In this document: positions 44,753-56,600 of the stretch, piece by piece
How the letters are laid out: each line of letters starts with the position of its first letter
How positions within the stretch are numbered: the stretch's first letter is position 1
DNA from: Bettongia penicillata ogilbyi
Lineage: Eukaryota; Chordata; Mammalia; Diprotodontia; Potoroidae
DNA: 64,000 nt
NCBI GenBank assembly: GCA_023548195.1
Contig: JAJHZJ010000251.1
Span: forward strand, 558,001 to 622,000
Reading direction: 5' to 3'
Made by a program: the position numbers and the translations under genes
Notes under the pieces: generated by a model
Databases searched by the model: none
What the model was told of the DNA's origin: nothing
The model's input: only the letters and a program-made list of their open reading frames with translations

Positions 44753-45329
44753 CATGTATATACATATTACATACATTATACACACATACATATTACACAT
44801 ATGTATGGTATATACAGAGAGAGAGAAAGACCTGGGTTTAAGTCTTGTCTCTGATACAGGGTAGCTATTTGACTATGAGCAAGTCACAAGACAGATTTCC
44901 CAGGAAAGTCTTTAAGATTATAAGTTAAAATGTCAATCTTCATTGATGGAGAGACTTTTACACACTGGGCATTCTCTACATGGAGTCCTCCCCTCCACAT
45001 GTGATGAATATTCATGATACATTGTTGCCCAGAAACATTTGATTGTGTCACATTTTGTTTATTATTCTCTGTGATGGTAGAGAAACCAACTTTTGAGAGT
45101 AGACTGGGCTTTTAAAAAATTGATAGAAGTCATTCGTTAGCCAAGATGAGTTAGTGGTGTGGGTGATTAAGCTGTGCATTACTATCACTGGAGAAGATGT
45201 CTCCTCCCAAGCCAATGACTCTCATTTGCACATATATGTTCCAGTATGTTTGTATGTGTGTGTATGGTATATGCCCCTCCACTACATTCCTCTGATGCCA
45301 CATGGTAGCATGCGCATGGCCTGGTTTCT

Positions 45330-45645
45330 TGAAGCTATTTCTATAGCAATTTAGGCTTACAAAGCACTTTTCTTAACTAATTCTTTGAGGTAGATTGGGT
45401 AAGTGGTAATCATGTTGTACAGATTCAACATTAATTGTGCCTTCAGTGTGCATGGGACATGAAGATAAAAACAAAAGGACCCTTACGCTCAAGGGGCCTC
45501 TATTCTGTGGATTTAAGAAACCAAGATGATGAAGGTAAACGACCCACTCTGAGGTCATCAGAGTAAGTGCGGGAGCTGGGACTGAAACCAAGATCTCCTG
45601 ACTCCTAGAACCAGTGTTCTTTCCGTTAGTTTCACCATTAACAGA
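45330..45645 (+). repeat. MIR-type/L2-like repeats
   Basis: 'acaaagcacttttcttaact', 'tcatcagagtaagtgcggga' and 'gtgttctttccgttag'. Confidence 0.5.
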
Positions 45646-45729
45646 TAACAGATCATTCCTTGATTAGGTCTGCTCTATAGCATTTTACTAGTTGCTGTGA
45701 GGGGTTCAATAGATAAAACCCAAAGATTA

Positions 45730-46060
45730 ATTTCAGTTGCACTCTGACAACTTGGAATGTGTCCAGAGACAGGTGTTCAGGGGGGTGTTGGGAGCCATGG
45801 TGTATGAAGATCAGCAGAAGGAATTGGGGATGGAAGAGAGAAGACTTTACTGGGGTACAGCCGATGATGGGAAAGTGATAGATAACTTCAAGTATTTGAA
45901 GGGTTGCCAAGTGAAAGAAATACAGATAAATTTGTCAGGCTTGGCCTGAAGAGGAAAAGTGGAATCTGCAGAGGTCAGAGTTATTAAGCTTAATGTCCTG
46001 ATGGGCTTTGTTTTGTGGTAATGAATTCTCTTTAGCTGGAGTGCTTCAGTGGGAGTCTGG
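45730..46060 (+). repeat. CR1/L3-like LINE fragment
   Basis: 'gataacttcaagtatttgaa' followed by 'gggttgccaagtgaaag' and 'ctgcagaggtcagagttatt' corresponds to the CR1 3' region on the + strand. Confidence 0.6.
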
Positions 46061-46379
46061 AGGGTATGACTTTTGACCAGAATGTACAATGTGAAAGGGA
46101 AAAGAAATAGGAAACTAAAGGTATATCCCTTCCACATTGTAGGAGTTAGGGGCATAATCTGGAAAATCTATGTAAACTTTTTTGCCTTGCCTTTGTACTG
46201 GAGGAGAAGTCTAAATTTTTCTTTTTCTTTTATGGGATATTTGTGTCTTATTGTAAAGTTTGTGTTAAGCATTTCTTAATTTCTAAATTCTTTCCATGTC
46301 ATCTGCAATTTACAAAAAACTACCCCCAAATTCCCATTTACAGTAATCCAATCTATGGTATGTCAAAACCACGATGGGG

Positions 46380-47400
46380 AAAGTCATGATATGGAAGGGA
46401 TAACTGCAGTCTGGATTGGAGCCAGATGGGTCAGGTTCCTACACATCAGGATAGTTGTATTTTGCCCCATAGGTAATAGAGAGCCACTGAAGGTGTTTGA
46501 GCAGAGAAGTGATGTTCAGATGTGTGCATTAGTGAAACGAAAGATGTTTGGAGAAAGGATATAGTAGAGGTAGACTAGTTAGGTAAAACATAAGACCAGC
46601 TAGTTCAGGTAAGATGAAAGCTTGACTAAACTGGGGTACTACTAGGTTGAGTGAAGAGGAGACAAATGAAAGGTTTTTCTTTTTTTTAAAATTTTTAATT
46701 TAAAATTGTGACAGATTCTGATATGGATGAGGGATTATTCAGGGGGAGAGAAGGGTATTAAATAACTTCAAGGGTACAAGCCTGGGTGACTGGGAAGAAG
46801 CAGGTGCCAAGACAAAGGATGGGGAAGATGCCATGTTATTTTTGGATATGTTGAGTTTGAGGTGCTATTTCAGACTCTGGGGTTGTTGAGTGGAACTTGA
46901 GGTCAGGATACAGTTAAGACTGAATTTGGGATTGATCTGTGTAGGGCTGAGAATCTGACCCATTATGGGCTTTTTAGAGATCACCTAGAAAAGGGTCCTG
47001 CCTTGTGGGATACCCATACTTCAGGGGTGGGATGATGATGACAAGCCAGTGAAGAATACTGAGGAATGGTTAAATAGATAAGGCATGAAGGGACCGGAGG
47101 TCATGGAGGTCAAAGAACAGATTTCAAGAAGAACCACTATTAACAAGGTGGACGCAACAGAAGATGGTGATCAGAGAACTGAATTTCAGAGTTCAAGATT
47201 TTGGAAATGGAACTGTTTTGGGTAGTGATGAAATCTAACCATCCTTATGTCTAATTGAGGTAGTGATGATAGAGGTCTAAGGAGTTGAGTTTGAAGCCTA
47301 CCAAGAGGCCAATGAGTTTTAAAAGTCATCAGCATGAATTTTGAAGTCTGAGCACATAGATAGTTTGGGTAAAAAGAAAAACTTGTGAATCAGAAACAGA
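46380..47400 (+). repeat. Unassigned marsupial retroposon family, copy 5
   Basis: 'aatagagagccactgaaggt', 'gagcagagaagtgatgttca', 'aagggtacaagcctgggtga' and 'ggatatgttgagtttgaggt' follow copy 1. Confidence 0.6.
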
Positions 47401-47486
47401 ATTCACTGAGGAAGGAGTTGGGGGAAGTATAAGTTGGTAATAATTTGATATTTATATATAGCACTTTGAAAGTTGGCAAAGGGGTT

Positions 47487-47605
47487 GTGTGTGTATATAT
47501 ATATATATATATATACACATACACATACAATATACACATGTATATGTATACATGCGTACAACACATGTATATATAACACACATAAAATGTGTGTGTGTGC
47601 GTTTA
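47487..47605. repeat. GT/AT/CA microsatellite able to fold back
   Basis: A GTGTGT-ATATAT-CACACA sequence is followed by further TGTATA and GTGTGT runs. The first part can pair with itself. Confidence 0.85.
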
Positions 47606-47699
47606 AAATCTCTTTGAACAACCCTGTGAGGTTGATGCTATTATCCCCATCTTAACTGGTGAAAGATTTAAATGTCTTGCCACTGAGACCAGAAATCAT

Positions 47700-48175
47700 G
47701 CCCTGTTCTGATTAGTGACTTCCATGGGTACACTTACAAGCCAATTACAGACATGCTTCACTTCTGTACCTACCGTCAAGCCATTTTCTACTCAGCCTCA
47801 ACAATGGTTTTGTGCTCATGTATGTACCTTATATCCTTGCCTAGCCCCACCCCTGGGTTCTGGAACCCATGATCAAATCAACTCTACCATTGTTCTTGGA
47901 AGGGATGTATCAATCTACTTCCCTGTGAACCACTCATCATCCCAAAGCTTTCCATTCTAAGGTACTCCATCCTGGCCACAACTCTTAGTATGTGAGTGGT
48001 TTTCCCCTATTAGAATGTAAGGTGCTTGAGAACAGGGGTTCTGTGTCATAATTGTCTCCTAATAGAGGAAAAGGAACAAGCATTTTTTAAGGGCCTACTG
48101 TGTGCCAGACATGGTGCTAAGCACTTTACACATCACTCAGCACAGATGAGTACATAGGTGCTACTGGCTTTTTGA
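47700..48175 (+). repeat. L2 LINE 3' end and adjoining L2/MIR-like piece
   Basis: 'taaggtgcttgagaacaggg' and, after 48060, 'gggcctactgtgtgccagac' and 'ggtgctaagcactttac'. Confidence 0.55.
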
Positions 48176-48517
48176 AGGAAGTCTGTCAAATGATTTTTTT
48201 TTTTAGCTATAGAACTGGAGTAGATTTCTTTGAATGTTACAAAAAAAAAAATACAACCCAGGCTATTCCCACTTGAATGAAATGGAGAAGAGAAAATTGT
48301 ACCCATGTGTTTTAATAGAAATAGTGGAAGAAATGATCCAAGCATTATCAGTGTTACCAGTTGAGCAATGAAACTGAGCACCGAGGTTGTCAAGACCCAG
48401 CATTATATTTTGTCCTTATGGGAAGGCTGATTGCCATGACTGTCCTTTTGGCACATGGTGAAATAGCAGAAGTTGCATAGGATAGCAATTCATGTTTTTA
48501 GATGATCTAATAAAAAG

Positions 48518-48745
48518 GACAGGTGCACCCAGGTGGAGTTAGGAAGACATCTTCCTGAATTCAAATCTAGCCTCAGACACTAGCTGTCTCTCCCTGGACA
48601 AGTCTCTTAACCCTGTTTGCCTCAGTTTTTCATTTGTAAAATGAGCTGGAGAAGGAAATGGTAAATCATTCCAGTATCTTTGCCAAGAAAATCCCAAATG
48701 GAGTCACAGAGTTAGACACAACCGAAAATTACTAAGCAACAAATA
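48518..48745 (+). repeat. Marsupial tRNA-headed SINE
   Basis: The head is degraded; the body 'tgtaaaatgagctggagaag' and tail 'aatggagtcacagagttaga' are clear. Confidence 0.85.
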
Positions 48746-48984
48746 GGATGTTTAACTGAGTTAGGAGCTGAGTTTACATTATTTACTTGGTCACAACTCA
48801 TTTAGTTTCTGAGTCTCATCCCATCTCTGAAATGGATTGTTTGCCCTACCTGCTATGTTATAGTGGGTGTTTTTGAACATAAAATTAGATGTGAAATTGC
48901 TTTGCAAAGGCTTTTATTTTTTAAAGCAATATACAAAAGCAAAATACAGAGCCAAGGAATGGATAGTCACTAACTTGTTGTGCA

Positions 48985-50546
48985 ATTGAACTTTATTAAT
49001 TGAACAAATTATGGAGTTGATGCAAAGAATTCTTTGTCGTTTCCACTTGATGGCAGTGACTGGGACTGGATATAGACTCAGTGTGATGCAACTGGATGAC
49101 TCCCAGTTCCTGCTGCCTGCCCTTGACCTCTGACTAGCAGATAATATTTTCAGAGCCCATAGATCTCAGAAGGCAGTTTGTTAGGAGGGTGAACCTGCAG
49201 GTGAGGTTCCCATTGTGGGACAGTGGATGGACAGAAGTGATTGCACTTGACAGGTGAGTGTTACCTTCCTCAGGGCATGAACCTACTTCATGAGACCTCC
49301 CTCGGGGTATATCCTTTTCAGTATAGTGTCCTCAACCTCCCCCTACCGATCTAATTTTTCTTTTTCCTTGTGAGTGGGGTTATTGCTACCAAGACGTGCC
49401 AGAGCACAGAGCCTCATGGGAGGAGCACAGAGCCTGATGGATCACAGCATTATGTATTTAGAGCTAGAAGAAAACTAGAGGCATCTAGTCTAATCTCCCC
49501 TCCTTTAAGTGACTCACTAAACATGTAATAAGGGCAGAGCTGGGATTTGAACCTAGGCCTTCTGATGACAAATCCAGCATTCTTTCCATTGCACCGTGAG
49601 AAATGGGCAGACATCTTATTCATACGATTACTTAAATCTAGAGGAAGCTGGTTGTGCAGATCTCTACCCTTGATTGGGTCTTAGGCTTTTAGGTAGGATT
49701 TTGCTTTGGAAGACCAGTCAACAATCCTGAGGAATGATTTTTTTAAAGTGCTTTATGGGATATAGTAGGTTGTGGTTCAGTGGGTCCTAAGGTAAGGGAT
49801 GGTTGCTGGGGCCACAAGTCCAGAAGTAGCAGTGGAGATTGTACACCAGAGATGAGTCCCTTTTAGATTTTCCAAAAAATCCAAAGGGTTTTGGCTAAAA
49901 AGGTCTTGCCTACTTGGTGAAAGTGGAGGACTGAGAGCTGGAGAGCTTTGACCTGGGATTCCATGTCTTGGGTTGCCAGTGTAGGCTTTGGTGCAGTTGC
50001 AAAATTAACTCTGGAAGTGCCATCATTGCCACATTGCTACTGCTGGGGGATAACAGTGCTTTGTGGGTAGTAGGCACTCAAGCAGTCGTTGAATGATGAA
50101 TCATCTAAGGAGAGGAGTTCTCCCCTAGCCATTCTTTTAGCACCACTTTAATGACCACTTCATAAACTGGGCCTTGAATCTCTAGGGATTCAAATCTGTT
50201 TCACAGGAGACTCTTTATGAGAGAGGCCGGTGATGGGACATGAAAGGCAGCATAATTCACATTGAATGAGAAATTCCTCTAGGATATCAGCTAGAGGGAA
50301 CACTTGATCATAGGGTTGTACAAGGTAGGTGACTAAAAACTCCCAAAGTTGACCTGAAAATCACAATGTTGCTGGGTACTACCACCTAGAATGTCAGTGT
50401 GCTGTGCTTGGCATCCAGGGATGTGGTTATTCTGGATTTCCCCTTCAAGTGTGGGGGAGAGATGGCAAGAAGAGTAGGTGTCTTATGTATTGCAAACAGC
50501 AACCTTCCAAGGAAGGCTGGTCATGGTGAAGCAGGAACACCAGCAC
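48985..50546 (-). other. Probable 3' UTR of the SmgGDS-like gene
   Basis: The sequence below the stop codon is mostly non-repetitive, apart from a MIR/CORE-type SINE at about 49440-49600. Poly(A) signal candidates on the - strand are ATTAAA at 50147-50152, followed directly by a GT-rich stretch, and AATAAA at 48992-48997. Which one is used cannot be told, so the extent is uncertain. Confidence 0.4.
49440..49600 (+). repeat. MIR/CORE-type SINE
   Basis: 'ggcagagctgggatttgaac', 'caaatccagcattctttcca'. It lies within the probable 3' UTR of the SmgGDS-like gene, antisense to it. Confidence 0.75.
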
Positions 50547-50698
50547 CTAGGGGAAAAAGAGACCCGAGTCTTGGGCATTGCTTTTCAGGATCTGGAGGGT
50601 GGTGAGGGCTTGTTTGACCACGCTGGCATTGCTGTCGCTACAGAGATTCTCCAGGGTGTCTTGGACATTGGCTTCCTCCATTTGCTTTCTTAAATCAC
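50547..50698 (-). CDS. SmgGDS-like last coding exon and stop
   Basis: The acceptor is 'ttatatcattag', with a short, weak pyrimidine tract. The exon encodes DLRKQMEEANVQDTLENLCS and continues 29 more residues to TAG. It corresponds to the final armadillo helix of RAP1GDS1 (about VQDLAF...SVAQQASLTEQ) but is poorly conserved and ends in SGLFFP instead of the family's charged tail. Confidence 0.85.
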
Positions 50699-53600
50699 CT
50701 AATGATATAAAAGAATGGAATATCAATCAAGTAGATTGCCTGTATCCCTTTGGGTGGTACCTGTGAACTAAGCTCTGGTCCACATCTCCTTTATAGTAGT
50801 AAATACTGGTCAATGCTATCTTTCCTTTAGGGTTAAACAATCTCATTCTATTCATCATTTAGAGAAATGTAGCTTTCCTCAGATTAAAAAAAAATTTTTA
50901 TATCATCTATGATATGCAGGATACTTGTCCCTTCTGAGGTTTTGCGCCTCCTATGTCTAGTTTAATATTCTGAATTGCTTCATTATCTTTTCAAGGGAAT
51001 AGGTTGCCCCACGGTTACCCCAATAAATTGCTGGAGTGGCACTTGTAAACCAAGGCTACCAAAGACTGCCTAGGTAGGGTTTTTCTCCCTAAACAGTTAG
51101 GTTCTACTGGGCTTTTTCTCCTCACTATCCATGCTGCTTTCACTCGCTACCCCATATCTTAGTCCATCCTGGACTTGTCCTCCTTGCTCCCTCTCTGGAA
51201 CAGTTCATTCTGAGTTTCTATCTCTCCTGACTCACCCCATTAGGCAAAAGATGAACCTCAACACTGAGAACCCTCTCTCTCCCAGCCCCTCAGGTGATTG
51301 CTCTTAGTAGCAAAACTGGATGGTAGGGAGGAGGGTATGAGAAGTAATTTTGACTATTGAGCAGATATTTACAATCGTGGGGTTCCTCAAGTGGCTTAAA
51401 GAGGTATGGAGGACGGTTTAGTTGAGGTGCAAAGGGCAGAAAAGGAAGTAAATGAGGAAACCCAGATTCTCAGGCTAGAGGCCTGGGATTTTGTCTTCAG
51501 AATTGGAAAAGGGAGCACTTATGTATCTCTCTAGTAGAGGTGTGGGCATTGGTCAGAGTTTCTAGTGAAAAGATCTCTTGGAATCTAAAGACTAAAGAAT
51601 GAGAGTACCAAAAAGAGAAGAAAGGACAGCAAATAGAAGAGACAGTGTAAAGGGATAATGGGGCAAGGTTTTTGGTTTCCAATCTGAAGGCCTTTTTCTG
51701 CCAAGCACCAATGAGAAGAATGGGCAGAGAAATGACTTCAAGTCCGAGCAACATTTTCTATCAGGGATGTTTGTCCTACACTCATTTCACGAAATCAACT
51801 GTGGTGCCCTTCCCAGTGCTTCCAGATAGTTGGAGTCTAGAAATCTACTTTTCTGTCATGGGAACGGTGGGGGTGAGTCATTTACCTGAACCCAGGAGGC
51901 TGCACAAGAGGCCCAGGGACTTGTACTTCACCTCTGGGCTTGCCATTTCATCCTCAAGGAGCTTCTGTAAATTTGGGATCAATTTCGACTCTTTAAATGC
52001 ATCTTTGATTATTTCTGCAGAGAAAAAGGTGACATGCTGAAAGTTCTGAAATACTTTTCTATTCCATGACTGGCTGGACTGTCCTGGGCCCTGGAAAATT
52101 AGCAACCTTTAGAGACATGGGAAAACCTGGAATACAAAGGATAGCTTTTCCCATTACCTTTCACTCTCGACTTACAATGGGGTTCTCCTGCAAGTAATGG
52201 AAAGCCATTTCAAGGAGAAGCTTCCAGGGCAGAAACTAATGGAAGGCCCAGAAAACAAGAGGCCAAGGGGATCGGGTGTCAGGGACTGACATCTTGGGAC
52301 CTTGAGATCGCAGATGGATAGCTGAAAGGTCAACATGGCCCAGTGAGATTGCTTGTGTAGAATCATGATGTAGGTTCAAATCCTGGCTTTGCTACTTACT
52401 AACGCTATGACTTTGGGCAAGTCATATAGCTTCTTTCTGCCTCAGTTGTCTCATCTGTAAAAGGTATTGGACTTAATGACCTCAGAGATCCTGTCCAGCT
52501 CATCCCAAACCCCTCATTTTACAGACGGAGAGCTGCAACCGGAGAGGTGAAGAGGTTTGTCCAGGGTGACCTAGGGAGTAAGTGGCACAGGTTTTCTGAA
52601 TCCAGACCCAGAGTGTTCTCTACCATGCTGCCATAGTGGAGAGGGATAAAAGGAATCAGGGTCAGACCAGTTCCTAGAATGATTTTTCAGAAGCATAGAT
52701 TGTTAAAGATGGAAGAAGACTTAGAATTTACCAACAAAGAAACTGAGGCTCTGTGTCAGAGCCAGGATTAAAACCCCTGGTCTTACTCCTAGCCTAGGGT
52801 TCCTTCCATCACACTGTGGTCAGGTGTAAAACATTTATATAGTATGTTAAGATTCATAAAGTGCTTTACATGGGTAATCTCAGTTGGGCCTTGGGAGGTA
52901 GGTTCTGCTATTACACCCATTTTACTGACAAGGGGACTGAGGCTGAGAGAGTTTAAGTGATTTGCCCAGAGTCAGTCAGCTAATAAGTGTCAGAGGTAGG
53001 CTCTGAATTCATCTAGCACTGTATCTACTACACCCCTTAGAATTTATGCTGAGGACCTATTGACTGACTGCTCTGTTTCCTTTAAGGGAAAGATGTGAGT
53101 GCAATCTCAGGTCTAGCTTGTGCCAGGGGACGGAGGAGAGGGATGCCTAATGATTCTCTGAAATGCTTCCCTTGGGCTAGCTAATGTTGCCTTCTCTGGA
53201 GAATATCAGTGATACCTTCAGGTACCAGAAGGCACAGATATTCCTAAAGTATGCCTAGAATAATGTTTGCCACATAGTAGGTACTTAATAAGTTCTAGTT
53301 GAATATAAAGAGACAAAATAGACTTTGTCTTTTGCTTCTGAGAAAATAATTCAAAGGCCTTTGAGGGTCTATGGATTTTCTGCTGTTCTTGCCTGGGCAT
53401 CTGAATTAATTTCTCATCCTTTTAATGCTTTTTAAATTTAAAAACCTCCTTAGTGATTGACAGGACACAGCTGGGGACCTGTCAACCCACACACACATTG
53501 ATGAGCTACCTAAGTTAATTGCTGAAGCGATGGCCAGTGCTATGAGAGCTTCATTCTGCATGATGGCATGCTCACTGGTTGTCATGGAAACGAGATGCTT

Positions 53601-56600
53601 CACTCCCTGGGCTTCCTGGATGGCTCTAACCACTTCCTGTTGGAGAGAGGATAGAGAGATGTTGGCCTCAGAATGTGCTGTAACTGCAGTCTTCATGGGC
53701 CATATGGGATTGGAGCGAACGATAGAGGGAGAGGACCCAATAATTTTAAAAGTACGTATTGTATGTGCTCTAGACCATATGGAATCTCAGGATTGGAAAG
53801 AGGTCCTTAGAGGGCATTTGGTTCAGGCTTCTTCCATGTATAGCATCCCTGATAGTGACCATGTAGCCTATGTGGAGTCATTTCATTCTGTTGTTGGAAT
53901 AGCATTAATGGTTTGAAAGGCTCTTTTAATGCAAATGCCAAATCTGCCTCCCTGTAGTGTCTACCCACCAGTCCTAGTTCACAGGATCACAGTAGTCATA
54001 GAAGAAGAGTTAGAAAGAATCTTGAGACCAACCAAAAGGGGTGGGAAACATGTGGCCCTCTAGGTCCTTGGGTGTGGCATTTTGACTGAGTTCAAGTTTT
54101 ACAGTACAAGTTTTATTAAACAAGTTTAATAAAATTCTTTTATTAAAAGGATTGGTTATGTGAAATTTGGATTCAAAGGGCTACACTTGAGGATCTAGAG
54201 GGTCACATGTGGCCTCGAGGCTGTAGGTTCCCCACTCCTGATCTAGGCTAATTCCTCACTTTTTAAAAATAGATGTGAAAATGGAGATCTGTCCAGGGAG
54301 GTGAAGAGAGGTGCTCAGTGTCACGGACTTTGTGAATGACTGGCAGATCCAGGACCGACTGGACCTAGTCTCTGCCTTGAAATCCATTATTCTTCCTTCC
54401 CACTTGTTTCGTCCCAGAAAGAGACTTCAAACTTGAATTTAGGATCATGGATCCAGAGCTGGGAAGAATTTCAGAAATCATCTGGTCCCACTGCTTCCAT
54501 TTTACAGATGAGAGAACTGAGGTAGAGCTTAAATGACAGGCACAAGATCACACAGAGGCAGCATTAGAAAACTGGTCTCTGATTCCAAGTCTTACCCTCT
54601 GTTCACTTTGCCAGTCTGCTAAAATATTCATGTAATAATAATAAAAAAATTCTCTTGTTGTTAAATGGTGTGGCTGCTACTGAGCTTGAGACCACTTGTC
54701 CAGTACCTGGGACATGGTTTCACTGCTCAGCTGTGGGTGTGAGTGGAGGTGTCAACACCTGGTGGTGCATCCAAATAAGGCTAATCCTTCTGCTATGTGA
54801 CATTTTTCAGGTTCTGAAGATGGCTTTCATTTTCCATACCCCACCTGCCTAACCTACGATCCCTTTTCTGGAACAGACATGCCAAATTCCTTGGAGGAGA
54901 TGGACTGATCATCCTCCAGTGGGCATGTTCTAGATCAGGGGTGGGGAAACTGGTGAGGCCTTCTAGGTTTTCAAGTGCAGCCCTTTGAATGAATCCAAAC
55001 TTCACAGAACAAATCCCCTTAATAAAAGGATTTGTTCTGTAAAATTTGGACTTAGTCAAAAGGCTGCACCCAAGGACCTAGAAAATGTGCCCTCAAGGCT
55101 GCAGGTTCCTCACCCCTTGTTCTAGATTGTCCATGTAAAATATAATACCCAGAATTGGACACAGTGCCCTTGTTGTGGCATGGGTAATACTGTATACACA
55201 TCCATTAGCATGGCCCTAAATGTTCTGTTAGATCAGGGCTTCTTAGCCTGAGGTCCACAGAGTATACACATCAGGGCTCCATGAATTGGTTCTTTAAATA
55301 TTTGGATAGTTGTATTTCAGTAAAAACAGATTTCATTTAGAATCTTCTATACTTTATTTTATTTATTTAAAAATATTATTATTCCTCTGGTAGACGAGCT
55401 CCCAAGAGCAGGGATTGTCTTTTGCTTCGTTTTGTATTCCCAGTGTTTAGCACAGTTCCTGGAGCATAGTAGGTGCTTAGTAAATCTTTGTTAATTGAAC
55501 GACTGTTATTCTGAGGAGTTCTTAGCCTTCTCCTGAGATCCATGTTACAAAAATGGTTAAGGGCCTCTGGATTAAATGACGATTAAATGCTGTCATTTGC
55601 TTTTCAAAACAACTTTGTGAAGTAGTTATGGCAGATATGAGTATTCCCCTTTGACAGATAAGAATGATGAGGTTTAAGGAGATTACATGACTTGTCCACA
55701 GCCACAAAAAATTGTTGAGTATGGGATTTTGAAGCCAGGTTTCTTTGTCTCCCAGGCCAGAACTTGATCTACTCACTACCCTACCAAAGAGATGTGGTAC
55801 CAGAGATAACCCTGATTAAGCCCCATTTCCAGTTCCTGCTCACATGAAGTACAGGGGCTACCCAGGGTCTATCGTAAAAACAAAATGACACACAAAAAAA
55901 AACCCACACACAAAAAAACCAACCTTTTAAGCTCAAGTGTTCCAAAAGCAGAGTGATTTATATACCCAGGAGTCAATGCACTCTGCAATGAAAGACAGTT
56001 GTGGCTTCCAGCCGATAGCATGCTTTAATTAAACATTTCCCTAGCCCCAAGTATTTCCAGAATGCTTTGCAATAATTAATTAACTATTGACTTGAGCAGA
56101 CCCAGCCTGTATGACAATGATTAGTGCTTAACTTTCTTCCAAGTTGTGTCATCAATCCCCAGAAATGTCCCTGAGAGAAAAGGTTGGCATGGAATCTTTG
56201 CCACTGTTTTACAGGTGGGAAAAACTGAGGTACAAAATGGTCCCCCAGTATTTTGTAGAGTGGATTGAATGAGTCAAGAAGACCTGGGTTTGAATCCTGC
56301 CTCTGATACTGCCTGAATGACTCTGGGCAAGTCACTTAGGCTCTCTGGGCCTCAGTTTCCTTATTTGTAAAATAGGGGTCTTAGAGTAGATGATCTCTAA
56401 GGTTCCTTCCAGTTCCAAATTTATGATCCTTTAAGTCTATCTCCTCTGCCTCCTAAGCCCTAGCTAATGTTAACATTGGCTATATCAATATCATTGGCTA
56501 ATGAGCAAAAACTGTCCTGGAAAGGGTGAGTTGGGTAAGGATATGGCATTGAAGGTATTGAAATGGAAGGCGAGGTTTGAATAAATTTACAACTAGAATT

